Numbered from the stretch's first letter, positions 51,768 to 60,618 are shown. The stretch: 64,000 nt of DNA from Alkalicella caledoniensis (GCF_014467015.1 NZ_CP058559.1:1488001-1552000); one strand, 5' to 3'. Made by a program: numbers and translations. The notes: a model not told the origin generated them from the letters alone.

Positions 51768-52577
51768 ATGATAGAGATTTTTTTAGGTTTATTTGTTAGC
51801 CTGGGCATAGCTATTTATGCTTACACGAAAGGGTCATTAAGTAAAAGCGGTTTAGTTTCTGCAGCCATATATGGGGCTTCTCTATATTTTTTCGGAGGTA
51901 TAATATTTCTTTTAATTATGTTATGCTTTTTTTCCTCTTCAAGCCTACTATCTAAGTATAAGCATGGGGAAAAACAGCCTTTAGAAGTCATCCACGAGAA
52001 GGGTGATAGAAGGGATTACACCCAAGTTATAGCCAATGGACTTCCTTCATTTATATTTGCAGGACTTTTCTATGTTACTCAAAATCATGGATTTATCCTG
52101 GGATTTGCCACATGCTTGGCTGCAGCCAATGCTGATACATGGGCTTCTGAACTGGGTGTTCTAAGTCAAAATAAACCCGTTTCAATCCTTACAGGTAAGT
52201 CAGTGAGTAATGGCATGTCAGGTGGAGTAACCACCCTAGGCACCCTCGCATCTTTTCTAGGTGGATTGTTTATAGCCATAGTATTTATATCATTTTCGTA
52301 CTTTGCTTACCCAGAGTTATCTAACGAAATATGGATTCTCCTTTTTCTGTGCACCTTTGGTGGTTTCTTAGGTTCCATTATAGATAGTGTTTTAGGTGCC
52401 AGCGCCCAAGGAATATATAAAGATATGGAAAATAGGTTCACAGAAAAAAGATATTCATCAAGTGAAGAGAATACTTTGGTACGTGGTTTCAAGGTAATAA
52501 ATAATAACCTTGTGAACCTACTAAGCGGTACAATTTCTGCAACTCTAGTTGTACTTATTTATTTTCTTGTTATTTAA
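51768..52577 (+). CDS. DUF92 membrane protein (phytyl-phosphate kinase VTE6-like)
   Basis: 269 residues with about six helices. FIFAGLFYVTQNHG, CLAAANADTWASELGVLS and LTGKSVSNGMSGGVTTLGTL are the DUF92 signature. In plants VTE6, a DUF92 protein, adds the second phosphate to phytyl phosphate, and VTE5, like the gene 12 nt upstream, adds the first. In this organism, which should have no chlorophyll, the pair may salvage farnesol, geranylgeraniol or another polyprenol. That is inference from family and gene order. Confidence 0.8.
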   Translation: MIEIFLGLFVSLGIAIYAYTKGSLSKSGLVSAAIYGASLYFFGGIIFLLIMLCFFSSSSLLSKYKHGEKQPLEVIHEKGDRRDYTQVIANGLPSFIFAGLFYVTQNHGFILGFATCLAAANADTWASELGVLSQNKPVSILTGKSVSNGMSGGVTTLGTLASFLGGLFIAIVFISFSYFAYPELSNEIWILLFLCTFGGFLGSIIDSVLGASAQGIYKDMENRFTEKRYSSSEENTLVRGFKVINNNLVNLLSGTISATLVVLIYFLVI

Positions 52578-52605
52578 CTTATAGTCACATGCTTACTTCA
52601 AGAAA

Positions 52606-52636
52606 AAAACAGGCTGAGCTTAGCTCAGCCTGTTTT
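52606..52636. terminator. Bidirectional terminator between DUF92 gene and PTS locus
   Basis: AAAACAGGCTGAGCT/AGCTCAGCCTGTTTT, 15-bp perfect arms around one base. Confidence 0.87.
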
Positions 52637-52946
52637 AGTTTATATATGATTTTACTGCTGGAACAACTAAGTCTAATCTCTTAAGTCCGTAATGTTCTGG
52701 ATGAACTATAAAGAAATCCTTATTTCTTCTTTTCAAATCTTCCTTTACTTGCTTCTCGAAAAGTAAAATTTCTGGAGAAAGTAATACCAAGTCAAAATCT
52801 TGAGACTCTATTATTTTTCGATATTCATATATATTGCCAAATGTCCATTCAACTGGTAAGTCAAACTGTTTAGTGTACCTTAATGCCTGTCTTTCAAAAG
52901 CTCTACTTTGACCAGTTTTTTTACAAACTACCAAAAATTTCTTCAC
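52635..52946 (-). CDS. Divergent PTS IIB-like protein of the lactose/cellobiose class
   Basis: 103 residues. It aligns along its length with ChbB of the same cluster: MKKFLVVCKKTGQSRAF against MKKVMLICSAGMSTSLL, with Cys8 kept, then DFDLVLLSPEILLF against KPDVILLGPQVRFM. The loop after the active Cys is KKTGQSR rather than SAGMSTS, which could alter phosphotransfer. It may be an alternative IIB subunit or a regulator derived from one. GTG start. It is last in the chitobiose cluster. Confidence 0.65.
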   Translation of the reverse strand: MKKFLVVCKKTGQSRAFERQALRYTKQFDLPVEWTFGNIYEYRKIIESQDFDLVLLSPEILLFEKQVKEDLKRRNKDFFIVHPEHYGLKRLDLVVPAVKSYIN

Positions 52947-52975
52947 TTACTTCAGTCCTTTCCCTGTACAGTAAA

Positions 52976-53407
52976 CTATTGCTTTGAGTCAAGTTGCTGC
53001 TCTAGACCTAAAATAAGATTCTCGAACCTAGCTTTGATTTTCTTTCTATAAAATATGTTTGCAAGTATTTTATTGATGGCAGTAAAGCCCGTAGGATTAT
53101 ATTGATCTTCAGTGAGTAGCAGTTTAGTTTTATTTTTTTCTATGGGGATAAGCTCATACTTAGAAGTATATACAGTCTTGCCATAAAAAGTTTTAATCTC
53201 ATACATCATATTTTCCTTGTACCCTGTTATTTCTACCTTAACATCTACCATTTTACCATTGCCTGAGGCTATTTTCTTTTTTGCTGAAGTACCCACTGGT
53301 TTTTTCTCGTTGAAACTTTTAAAGTCACTTTTAATACTATCCTTAAAAACTTTAAAAATTTCTTTAGCTGAATAGTCCAAAACCTTCTGATTCTTGTAAA
53401 CTGACAT
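52976..53407 (-). CDS. DUF3284 family protein (START-like), second copy
   Basis: 143 residues. LDYSAKEIFKVFKDSIKSDF, then VKVEITGYKENMMYEIKTFY, matches DUF3284, a SRPBCC-like family found beside cellobiose-type PTS genes in Firmicutes; its function is unknown. It resembles the copy at 58399-58842 through the whole length (shared VFRVFK/IFKVFK, KVEIT, GKT(L/V)Y, NQYN-type blocks). RBS GGAG. Confidence 0.78.
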   Translation of the reverse strand: MSVYKNQKVLDYSAKEIFKVFKDSIKSDFKSFNEKKPVGTSAKKKIASGNGKMVDVKVEITGYKENMMYEIKTFYGKTVYTSKYELIPIEKNKTKLLLTEDQYNPTGFTAINKILANIFYRKKIKARFENLILGLEQQLDSKQ

Positions 53408-53493
53408 AAGTAATCAACTCCAACATTCTTTTCTTTATATTATACCGTATTAAATAATTTTTAGGTAGATGTTTCTGAATATTTTATGAAGAT

Positions 53494-53514
53494 AAAGTTC
53501 ATTTTTTGAACTTT
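53494..53514 (-). terminator. Second hairpin after the ROK gene
   Basis: AAAGTTCA-TTTTT-TGAACTTT directly next to the larger hairpin at 53515-53552; a tandem stop for transcription is likely. Confidence 0.5.
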
Positions 53515-53552
53515 ATGCACAAATAAGCACCCCTGGGTGCTTATTTGTGCAT
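53515..53552 (-). terminator. Perfect 18-bp hairpin across the ROK stop codon
   Basis: ATGCACAAATAAGCACCC (53515-53532) and the complement (53535-53552) with two bases between. It contains the ROK stop codon. It isolates the last two genes of the cluster from the rest. Confidence 0.75.
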
Positions 53553-54437
53553 GGCTCCATATACTGCTCCAATTATATTTGCATCATTGGAGAACTGGCA
53601 TTTTTCAACTCTTGGAAATATTTTAGCATATCCAAAATCCTCTACCAACCGATTGAGCCTTTGATTTATCTCATCCACGATATTTTCCCTTGCACTTACT
53701 GCTCCACCCATTACAATCATCTCAGGATCATAAATACATTGTAAGTTAAAAATACCCATAGCTAAGTACATATACCATTCATCTATAGCGCTAATACAAT
53801 CATCATCTTTTTCTTCCGCAAGTTTGAAAACCAACTCCCCATCTAATTCTTTAGAAGGTATTCCTTTCCTCTTTGCAGCACTTCTAACTAAGGCAGCTGT
53901 GGACCCCGTATCACTCCAGCTCCTATATTTACCACTTTCAAAATCCTTATCCATAATCATAAAACCAAATTCCCCCCCGTGTAAGTTTTTACCCACATGG
54001 AGTTTTCTATCCTTTATCACAGCACCGCCAATGCCTGTTCCGCATACAACAAACAGAACATCCTTACACTCCTTTGCCACACCTCGCCAAACCTCTGCCA
54101 ATGCAGCACAGTTTGCATCGTTTTCCATAAATACTGGTAGCCCAGTCTTGCCTGTAATAAGTTCCCGTATATTTGGTCCGTGAATGTACGGAACTGCTGA
54201 TATGCCGCCCACAAATCCAGTTGTATTATTAACTGCCCCAGGCAGACTCATTGCTATACCATCAAACACATATTCATGGCTATATTTGTTTTTAAGTTCA
54301 CTTACTATATTTACGAAATCTTCGATTTTTGTTCTAGGTGTAGGCATCTTACCTTTTTGTACAATATTCCCACTACCATTAACTATAGCATACTTTAAAT
54401 TCGTTCCACCTAGGTCAAAAGATAAGTAAAAACTCAC
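53541..54437 (-). CDS. ROK-family sugar kinase without the zinc motif
   Basis: 298 residues. ATP site FDLGGTNLKYAIVNGSG, the ROK motif SLPGAVNNTTGFVGG, sugar residues in FMENDANCAALAE, and VVCGTGIGGAVI. The usual ROK zinc motif CxCGxxGCxE is missing; the corresponding place reads GGEFGFMIMDKDFESGKY. Zinc-free ROKs include the beta-glucoside kinase BglK. In a chitobiose locus it could phosphorylate GlcNAc, glucosamine or glucose set free by the glycosidases. GTG start with AAGGGG. Confidence 0.83.
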   Translation of the reverse strand: MSFYLSFDLGGTNLKYAIVNGSGNIVQKGKMPTPRTKIEDFVNIVSELKNKYSHEYVFDGIAMSLPGAVNNTTGFVGGISAVPYIHGPNIRELITGKTGLPVFMENDANCAALAEVWRGVAKECKDVLFVVCGTGIGGAVIKDRKLHVGKNLHGGEFGFMIMDKDFESGKYRSWSDTGSTAALVRSAAKRKGIPSKELDGELVFKLAEEKDDDCISAIDEWYMYLAMGIFNLQCIYDPEMIVMGGAVSARENIVDEINQRLNRLVEDFGYAKIFPRVEKCQFSNDANIIGAVYGAMHK

Positions 54438-54452
54438 TTTAATTTCCCCTTT

Positions 54453-55835
54453 CTAGAAACCGTTTTTTTCAACCACTTCCTTAATCCAGTACCCAGATTT
54501 CTTCACTGTTTTCTTCTGAGTTTGTAAATCTAAAGAGATATACCCATATCTATTTTTATAAGCGTTCATCCATGACCAACAATCAATGGGTGTCCAAAGA
54601 TGGTATCCAAAACAATTAGACCCTTCAGATATCCCCTTATGTAGCCACTCTAAGTGCTCTTGAATGAATTCAATTCTATAATCGTCTTCGATATAACCCT
54701 CTGAGTTAATGAACTTTTCTTCACCTTCTACCCCCATTCCATTTTCGGAAACATACCAAGGTATATTATTATAGTTTTCTTTTAAATTGATTGAAATATC
54801 GTATAAAGCTTTAGGATAAATCTCCCAGCCCCTATGGACATTCATTCTTCTGCCGGGCATTTCATAGTTATCAAAATATTTATGGGGCATCCACTCAGTA
54901 CCATTAAAACCTTCTTCCCTTGCCATAACCCTGCGAGGCTGATAATAATTCACCCCTAAAAAGTCTACTGTGTTTTTCTCAATAATTAACAATTCTTCTT
55001 GGGTACAACTCCATAATACATCATCTTTTAGTAGTAAATCTACTATCTCAGCAGGAAATTTCCCCTTTACTGCTGGGTCTAAGAATAATCTATTAAAAAA
55101 CAAATCAGCTATATCCCCAGCCTTTTTATCTTCATTACTATCTGACCTAGGATAAGAAGGTGTAAGGTTAACAACTATTCCTATTTTGCCATCTTCACTG
55201 TATCCACCATCTTTAAAAACTTGCACTGCTTTTGCAGAAGCAAGGTTGATATTAAAGGCAACTTGAACGGCCTTTCTACCATCCACTATTTTAGGATAAT
55301 GAAATTGGTATAGGTACTGGCCTTCCACCACAACTATAGGTTCATTGAATGTCACCCAGTGTTTTACTCTATCTGCAAATAGCTCAAATGCCTTACTGGC
55401 GAATATGGCAAATAAATCAACAACATGTTTAGATTCCCAACCTCCATATTTATCATAAAGCTCAACTGGTAAATCAAAGTGGTGTAGTGCCATGACAGGT
55501 GTTATATTATTTTTTATGCATTGATCAATAACCCCATTATAAAATCTAACAGCATCTTCATCAACTTCTCCTGTTTCAAAATCTTTTATCAGTCTGCTCC
55601 ACTGAATGGATGTTCTAAAAGAGTTTAAGCCAATACTTTTTATCATCTCAATATCTTCTCTGTATGAGTGGTAAAAACTCGACGTAATATCTGGCCCTAC
55701 TTTATTATGAAAAACCTCTGGTTCTATTTCATACCAGTAGTCGAAAACATTCTTATGGGGTTTATTAAAAGTACCCTCTGCCTGTGGACCGGATGTGGCA
55801 GCCCCCCACCAAAATCCCTGTGGAAACTTCAACAT
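54453..55835 (-). CDS. GH1 family 6-phospho-beta-glucosidase/beta-glucosidase
   Basis: About 460 residues. Start MLKFPQGFWWGAATSGPQAE, acid/base in HWVTFNEPIV, nucleophile in WYVSENGMG. It cleaves beta-linked disaccharide phosphates inside the cell after PTS uptake. ATG 55835 follows AGGAGGAG; the longer reading is rejected. It lies in the middle of the cluster, downstream of chbG. Confidence 0.88.
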   Translation of the reverse strand: MLKFPQGFWWGAATSGPQAEGTFNKPHKNVFDYWYEIEPEVFHNKVGPDITSSFYHSYREDIEMIKSIGLNSFRTSIQWSRLIKDFETGEVDEDAVRFYNGVIDQCIKNNITPVMALHHFDLPVELYDKYGGWESKHVVDLFAIFASKAFELFADRVKHWVTFNEPIVVVEGQYLYQFHYPKIVDGRKAVQVAFNINLASAKAVQVFKDGGYSEDGKIGIVVNLTPSYPRSDSNEDKKAGDIADLFFNRLFLDPAVKGKFPAEIVDLLLKDDVLWSCTQEELLIIEKNTVDFLGVNYYQPRRVMAREEGFNGTEWMPHKYFDNYEMPGRRMNVHRGWEIYPKALYDISINLKENYNNIPWYVSENGMGVEGEEKFINSEGYIEDDYRIEFIQEHLEWLHKGISEGSNCFGYHLWTPIDCWSWMNAYKNRYGYISLDLQTQKKTVKKSGYWIKEVVEKNGF

Positions 55836-55906
55836 ATAAACTCCTCCTGTTCTGAATTCACAAATTAAAAATTCATCATAGTTAAAGGATGGTGTTTCCA
55901 CCATCC

Positions 55907-56656
55907 TTATATATCTCTGAAATTTATTAACTCAACCCCATTACCCCTTAGAAATTCCTTAACGGTTTCAGATGTAAGGATATTAAATTCTTCTTTCCTC
56001 CATGTGTTGTATGAACTAATACTCATTAGTTCTTCATCTACATATGCAGGATGGCACATTAACTCTACAGTCTTTATATCTCTTTTATTTAAAACTAGGG
56101 ACTTAAAAATATCTTCCTGAACATTGTCTTGATAGAAATCCAGTATGATACCTTCTGTTGTTCTAACCCCTTTCCTTTCATAGATATGATTTAGCTTAGG
56201 GTCTAAACACCTCACAGGCAGGTTATATTCGGCTGCTAAATCAAGTATTGCATCTAAAAAAACTTGATGAAATGAAAAGAAATGATGATGACCATCTAAA
56301 TGAGTGGGCTTAGGGTTAAACTCTAAAAATTTCTCTATCTGGGCCTTTAACTCTTTTCTTACTTCATCATAGTCAAGCTCTTTAAGATTAGCTACACTCT
56401 TATGAAAAAAACCTTTGTCATTAACTAAATTAGGAATTTCTTGGGGTGGCAGCACAGGTTTACCTATGGTCATTGCTAAGTGTATGCCTATTGAATCAAG
56501 TCCCCTCTTTTTAGCCTCACTCATACCCTCCTCAAAAAAACTACTATTTACTAGGGCAGTGGTACTTGTGACAATTCCCTTTTCCATGGAATCTAATATC
56601 CCGAGGGAAACACCTCGTGTTAAGCCGAAATCATCAGCGTTAATTATAATCTTCAT
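55907..56656 (-). CDS. chbG: ChbG/YdjC carbohydrate deacetylase
   Basis: 249 residues. MKIIINADDFGLTRGVSLGI has the metal Asp pair; the metal His are in HLDGHHHFFSFHQVF (two His), with GIHLAMTIGKPVLPP near the start. In Escherichia coli ChbG removes one acetyl group from chitobiose 6-phosphate before ChbF can act. It is 13 nt after chbA. This gene is the best pointer to chitobiose as the substrate of the PTS. RBS AAAGGAG. Confidence 0.87.
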   Translation of the reverse strand: MKIIINADDFGLTRGVSLGILDSMEKGIVTSTTALVNSSFFEEGMSEAKKRGLDSIGIHLAMTIGKPVLPPQEIPNLVNDKGFFHKSVANLKELDYDEVRKELKAQIEKFLEFNPKPTHLDGHHHFFSFHQVFLDAILDLAAEYNLPVRCLDPKLNHIYERKGVRTTEGIILDFYQDNVQEDIFKSLVLNKRDIKTVELMCHPAYVDEELMSISSYNTWRKEEFNILTSETVKEFLRGNGVELINFRDI

Positions 56657-56669
56657 ATGCTCAGCTCCT

Positions 56670-57014
56670 TTAGAATGTTTTAGCAAGTGCATCTTCATAC
56701 TTACTCATTCTTACGTACATTTCTATAAACTCTTTAGCCAAATCCTTCATCAACGATGCATCCATAAAGTGATCTTGAGCATGAATCAATAAAACAGATA
56801 TACTGTTTTCTCCACCATTTGCTTCCCTTTGAATTAATTGAAATTGAGATCCATGGGCAGCTGTTAATTCTTCTTCTGCGTTTTCCACGCTTATACTGGC
56901 CTCATCAAACTTACCCATTTTTGCCTCCTGAATTGCTTTGAATGATAGGGATTTGGCATTGCCTGCAGCTAATATTAGTTGAAAAGCTATTTGTTGATAA
57001 TCTATTGCTTCCAT
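56670..57014 (-). CDS. chbA: PTS IIA component, lactose/cellobiose class
   Basis: 114 residues, three-helix bundle. IAFQLILAAGNAKSLSFKAI and VLLIHAQDHFMDASL with the phosphorylated His (in LLIHAQDH). It takes phosphate from HPr and passes it to IIB. It lies 12 nt downstream of chbF. Confidence 0.92.
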   Translation of the reverse strand: MEAIDYQQIAFQLILAAGNAKSLSFKAIQEAKMGKFDEASISVENAEEELTAAHGSQFQLIQREANGGENSISVLLIHAQDHFMDASLMKDLAKEFIEMYVRMSKYEDALAKTF

Positions 57015-57026
57015 TTTGTATTCCTC

Positions 57027-58379
57027 CTATTTGCTCCTTATTAACTCTTTTGTTTTAGTGAAAAAATTAGGTAAATACTGGGCGTTTGCAAGGAGCATCT
57101 CTTCTAGCATTTCCACCCCTTTTATATCGTTTGATACCAGAGGATTTGTAACCATTGCAAGTAAAGCTTTTTGATAACTTCCAGTAACTGCAGCTTCAGC
57201 TCCCAAGATTTCAAATTGTTTTATTTGGTGAATTATTCCCCTAATCTTTAAAGGTAGTTCATCTACAAATTTATGTGGTATAGGACCATTCTTTGTGATT
57301 TTACATGTTGTTTCTATTACGTACTCATAAGGGAAATCTTTAATTGTGCCTTGATTAATGGTATTTACAACTTGAAGGTCACCTTTATCATTATAAATGG
57401 AGGAAATTAAATTACAAGCTGCGTCTGAGTAGTATGCTCCCCCTCGTTTTTCTAGTTGTTTCGGCTTATCCTTTAAGCTAGGATCTTTATACAATTCAAA
57501 TAACTCTTTCTCTGTTTCAATTACCTCTTCTGCCCTTGTTTTTCCCTTTTCATATTTTACAAGCTCATCTTCTAACATATTCCGTGTTTTGTAATAGTAT
57601 TTATGATATGGGCATGGTATCAATCCTAGGGCTTTAATAAAGTTTACTTCCCACTCCATGGGAGTTATATTTTGCATGTTAATGCTTTCCGATTTTTCTA
57701 TATATCTATTCATAACTTCATCAGTTTTATTTTCATCGTCAATCCAAACATTAAATCCATAAACCATATGGTTTAAACCCAAAAAATCTATTCTTAATCT
57801 TTCTGGGTCAATTTCCAATATATTTGCTAACCCTTTTTCCATTCCTATGGGTACATTACATAAACCAATTATTCTTTTATGTTTTGAGTATCTCACCAAT
57901 GCTTCAGTTAACATACCCGTTGGATTAGTGAAGTTAACAAGCCAGGCATCTGGACATATTTCATGCATTTCTTCTGCAATCTCTAAAATTACTGGAACAG
58001 TTCGCAAACCTTTCAATAGACCTCCTGCTCCATTTGTTTCTTGCCCCATGAATCCATGGGATAATGGTATCCTTTCGTCTTTTGCCCTCGCTTCTAAAAG
58101 GCCTACCCTTATTTGCGTGGCAACAAAGTCTGCACCTTTTAATGCTTCACGTCTATTAAAAGTAGTATAAATTTTTATTGATACACCTGCCTGCTCTACC
58201 ATCCTTTTGGCAAGTTCTCCTACAATACTAAGCTTTTCTCTTCCTTTTTCTATGTCTACTAGCCAAAGCTCTCTAACAGGTAGTTCACTTTTTCTTTTTA
58301 TGAGTCCCTCAACAAATTCAGGGGTGTAAGATGAACCACCGCCTATAATGACAATCTTTAATCCTTGGGTTTCTTGCAT
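57027..58379 (-). CDS. chbF: GH4 family 6-phospho-beta-glucosidase
   Basis: 450 residues. NAD-binding start LKIVIIGGGSSYTPEFVEGL, the motif NFTNPTGMLTEALV, and metal ligands Cys in GLCNVPIGM and His in GLNHMVYGF. GH4 enzymes use NAD and manganese in a redox-assisted cleavage; ChbF of Escherichia coli acts on monodeacetylated chitobiose 6-phosphate. It lies between the DUF3284 gene and chbA. Confidence 0.92.
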   Translation of the reverse strand: MQETQGLKIVIIGGGSSYTPEFVEGLIKRKSELPVRELWLVDIEKGREKLSIVGELAKRMVEQAGVSIKIYTTFNRREALKGADFVATQIRVGLLEARAKDERIPLSHGFMGQETNGAGGLLKGLRTVPVILEIAEEMHEICPDAWLVNFTNPTGMLTEALVRYSKHKRIIGLCNVPIGMEKGLANILEIDPERLRIDFLGLNHMVYGFNVWIDDENKTDEVMNRYIEKSESINMQNITPMEWEVNFIKALGLIPCPYHKYYYKTRNMLEDELVKYEKGKTRAEEVIETEKELFELYKDPSLKDKPKQLEKRGGAYYSDAACNLISSIYNDKGDLQVVNTINQGTIKDFPYEYVIETTCKITKNGPIPHKFVDELPLKIRGIIHQIKQFEILGAEAAVTGSYQKALLAMVTNPLVSNDIKGVEMLEEMLLANAQYLPNFFTKTKELIRSK

Positions 58380-58398
58380 AGTTTCTCCACCCCTCTCA

Positions 58399-58842
58399 TT
58401 ATGTGCTGCAATTTGAATTTTTCTCTATCTGATCTTGTAAACCCTTTATTAAAAACTTAAATCTTTTTTTCACTCTGCCTTTAAAGAATATTGCACCGAT
58501 CATTGTGTTTAAGAAATTAACTGCTCCTTCATTATACTGATTTTCTTCCAAAATAAGTTTGCTTGAATTTTCTCCAGTGGAAATAAACTGATATTTGGAT
58601 TTGTACAAAGTTTTCCCCTGATAGCTAGAGATTTCATAGATCTCATTATTTTTAAAATCAGTAATCTCCACCTTCATTTTTGCTTGTTTTACTGAGTAAG
58701 CGCCAATATTTCTCTCGACATAAGTTCCGATTGGGTCTTGCTCATCAAAGTTTGGGAAATCTCTCTTTGCAGTTTCCTTAAAAACCCTAAAAACTTGTTC
58801 CACTGGGTAGTTCATTACAGCTTCATTTTTAAATGTAGACAT
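58399..58842 (-). CDS. DUF3284 family protein (START-like), first copy
   Basis: 147 residues. MNYPVEQVFRVFKETAKRDF, then KMKVEITDFKNNEIYEISSY and GKTLYKSKYQFIS. Same family as 52976-53407. The START-like fold can hold a small hydrophobic or sugar ligand; actual function unknown. It lies between the IIC terminator and chbF, so it belongs to the second part of the operon. Confidence 0.8.
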   Translation of the reverse strand: MSTFKNEAVMNYPVEQVFRVFKETAKRDFPNFDEQDPIGTYVERNIGAYSVKQAKMKVEITDFKNNEIYEISSYQGKTLYKSKYQFISTGENSSKLILEENQYNEGAVNFLNTMIGAIFFKGRVKKRFKFLIKGLQDQIEKNSNCST

Positions 58843-58870
58843 ATAACACCCCCCCTATTACAATTTATTT

Positions 58871-58907
58871 AAAAGTAAGGTAGGAAGGATCTTCCCACCT
58901 TACTTTT
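58871..58907 (-). terminator. Intra-operon terminator after the PTS IIC gene
   Basis: AAAAGTAAGGTAGGAAG pairs with CTTCCCACCTTACTTTT (one mismatch), giving a long stem. It would reduce expression of the downstream hydrolase genes relative to chbB and chbC. Confidence 0.82.
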
Positions 58908-58915
58908 TTGTATTA

Positions 58916-60274
58916 TTAAATAGTTAAGTTCTGTGATGCAACTTGCTGTTCTTGACTACTTACCTGCTTGTTGGCAACTATAACGAATGGAGCGTAGATT
59001 AGTATTGATAATGCGAATGTAACAGCTGCCAAGATTGTAGCTTGTATGTTACCACCTGAGGCAAGGAACGCTGAGATTACAGGTGGTGTAGTCCAAGGAG
59101 CGTTCATGTACAGTCTTCCAGCAAATGGGATAGGGCCTGTGAACAACCATGCTAAGAATATTGTTATAGCTGGTGTGATTATAAAAGGAATGAACATTAG
59201 AGGATTTAATACTATGGGCAAACCGTAAATAACAGGTTCGTTTATCTGGAATACTCCTGAAGGAGTGGCAAGTTTAGCCAGCTCTTTGTATTCTTGTCGT
59301 TTTGAGAATAGATATATAGCTATTATTAACCCTAGGGTTGCACCGGAACCGCCATGCATGCCATAAACATCTACAAAGTTTCTAGTTAAAACATGTGGTG
59401 CTGTTTCTCCCATCGCAGTAACAGCTTCAAAGTTAGCTTGAAGAGCTGGTCCGTACATTGTGTCTACTACAGGTCCAACAATATTCATACCGTGAAGTCC
59501 GAAGAACCATAGTAATTGAGAAATCATCAGCAGGAAGATTAGTGTAATTGGAGATTGCCCTAAATTAACTAGAGGGGATTGAATTGTTTGGTCAATAAAG
59601 TCTTTTAGAGGTGTACCAACGAAGTCAATGAAGATAATTGAAATGATACCAAAAATTAACATTGTAACTCCACCTGGGATAATAGCAGAAAATGCTCTGG
59701 AAACCGCTGGTGGAACCTGCTCTGGCATTTTGATAACCCAGCCTTTTTTAGTAATCCTTCTGAATATCTCTGTTGCTACCATTGCAGTAATTAAACCAGT
59801 AAATACTGCAGATGAGTTAAATGATGTCCAAGATAATGTACCCCATCCAGCAGCTTCAGAAGCAGCTTGAGGTAAAAGGGTAAGGTAACAAACTGTAGCT
59901 ACGATACCTGATGAAAGCCCATCTACTTCATAAGCTTGCCCTAAATGATAGGAAATTGTAAACACTGAGAAGATAACCCCAAGTGCCAATGTTCCCCACC
60001 ATATCTGACCCATTACTGGTATAATATAGGTGTTTAGGAAAGGTTGTATCCCACTGGCATACCAACCCATTTTGTTTAGTTGCTCACCTATCAAAGACGC
60101 ATCTTGAAAAAATACGTGGTTAAGCATCGTAACAACTGCACCCATCATAACCATAGGTAATATTGCTATAAATCCGTCTCTCATTGATGCAAGGTGTTTT
60201 TGTCTACCTATTTTCCCTGCTATAGGTAAAAGGTGTTTTTCTAGCCATGCTGCAAGACTATCTAAGAAACCCAT
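58916..60274 (-). CDS. chbC: PTS IIC component, cellobiose/chitobiose class
   Basis: About 452 residues, about ten helices. LDSLAAWLEKHLLPIAGKIG at the start, GLHGMNIVGPVVDTMYGP and PSGVFQINEPVIYGLPIVLN with the conserved NEP Glu of IIC porters. It imports and phosphorylates the disaccharide with ChbA and ChbB. ATG 60274 follows GAGGAGGG; the GTG/ATG further upstream is not needed. Confidence 0.93.
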   Translation of the reverse strand: MGFLDSLAAWLEKHLLPIAGKIGRQKHLASMRDGFIAILPMVMMGAVVTMLNHVFFQDASLIGEQLNKMGWYASGIQPFLNTYIIPVMGQIWWGTLALGVIFSVFTISYHLGQAYEVDGLSSGIVATVCYLTLLPQAASEAAGWGTLSWTSFNSSAVFTGLITAMVATEIFRRITKKGWVIKMPEQVPPAVSRAFSAIIPGGVTMLIFGIISIIFIDFVGTPLKDFIDQTIQSPLVNLGQSPITLIFLLMISQLLWFFGLHGMNIVGPVVDTMYGPALQANFEAVTAMGETAPHVLTRNFVDVYGMHGGSGATLGLIIAIYLFSKRQEYKELAKLATPSGVFQINEPVIYGLPIVLNPLMFIPFIITPAITIFLAWLFTGPIPFAGRLYMNAPWTTPPVISAFLASGGNIQATILAAVTFALSILIYAPFVIVANKQVSSQEQQVASQNLTI

Positions 60275-60315
60275 AAAAATATCCCTCCTCAAATTTGCGA
60301 ATCATTCTTCCGTCA

Positions 60316-60618
60316 CTATTGACCTAAAAGCTTTAATACCTGATTTAGTACACTTGCTCCATCAACTCTTCCATAAGCCATAGTGTCAATAACGTCTACA
60401 GGTTTACCATTTGCGAGGTCAGTTACCTCTGCTTTCATAAACCTTACCTGGGGTCCTAACAGGATAACATCAGGTTTACTCATTTCCTTTTTGAATCCGG
60501 CAGTTCCCACAGCCCAGATCTCAAAATCTAGTCCTCTAGCCTCAGCTTCCTTTTGCATCTTTGAAACCAGTAGAGATGTGGACATACCAGCTGAACATAT
60601 TAGCATAACCTTTTTCAT
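60316..60618 (-). CDS. chbB: PTS IIB component, lactose/cellobiose class
   Basis: 100 residues. The phospho-Cys loop is MLICSAGMSTSLLVSKMQ (Cys8), then PDVILLGPQVRFM. It is the first gene after the sigma-54 promoter. RBS AGGAGGTG. Confidence 0.93.
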   Translation of the reverse strand: MKKVMLICSAGMSTSLLVSKMQKEAEARGLDFEIWAVGTAGFKKEMSKPDVILLGPQVRFMKAEVTDLANGKPVDVIDTMAYGRVDGASVLNQVLKLLGQ

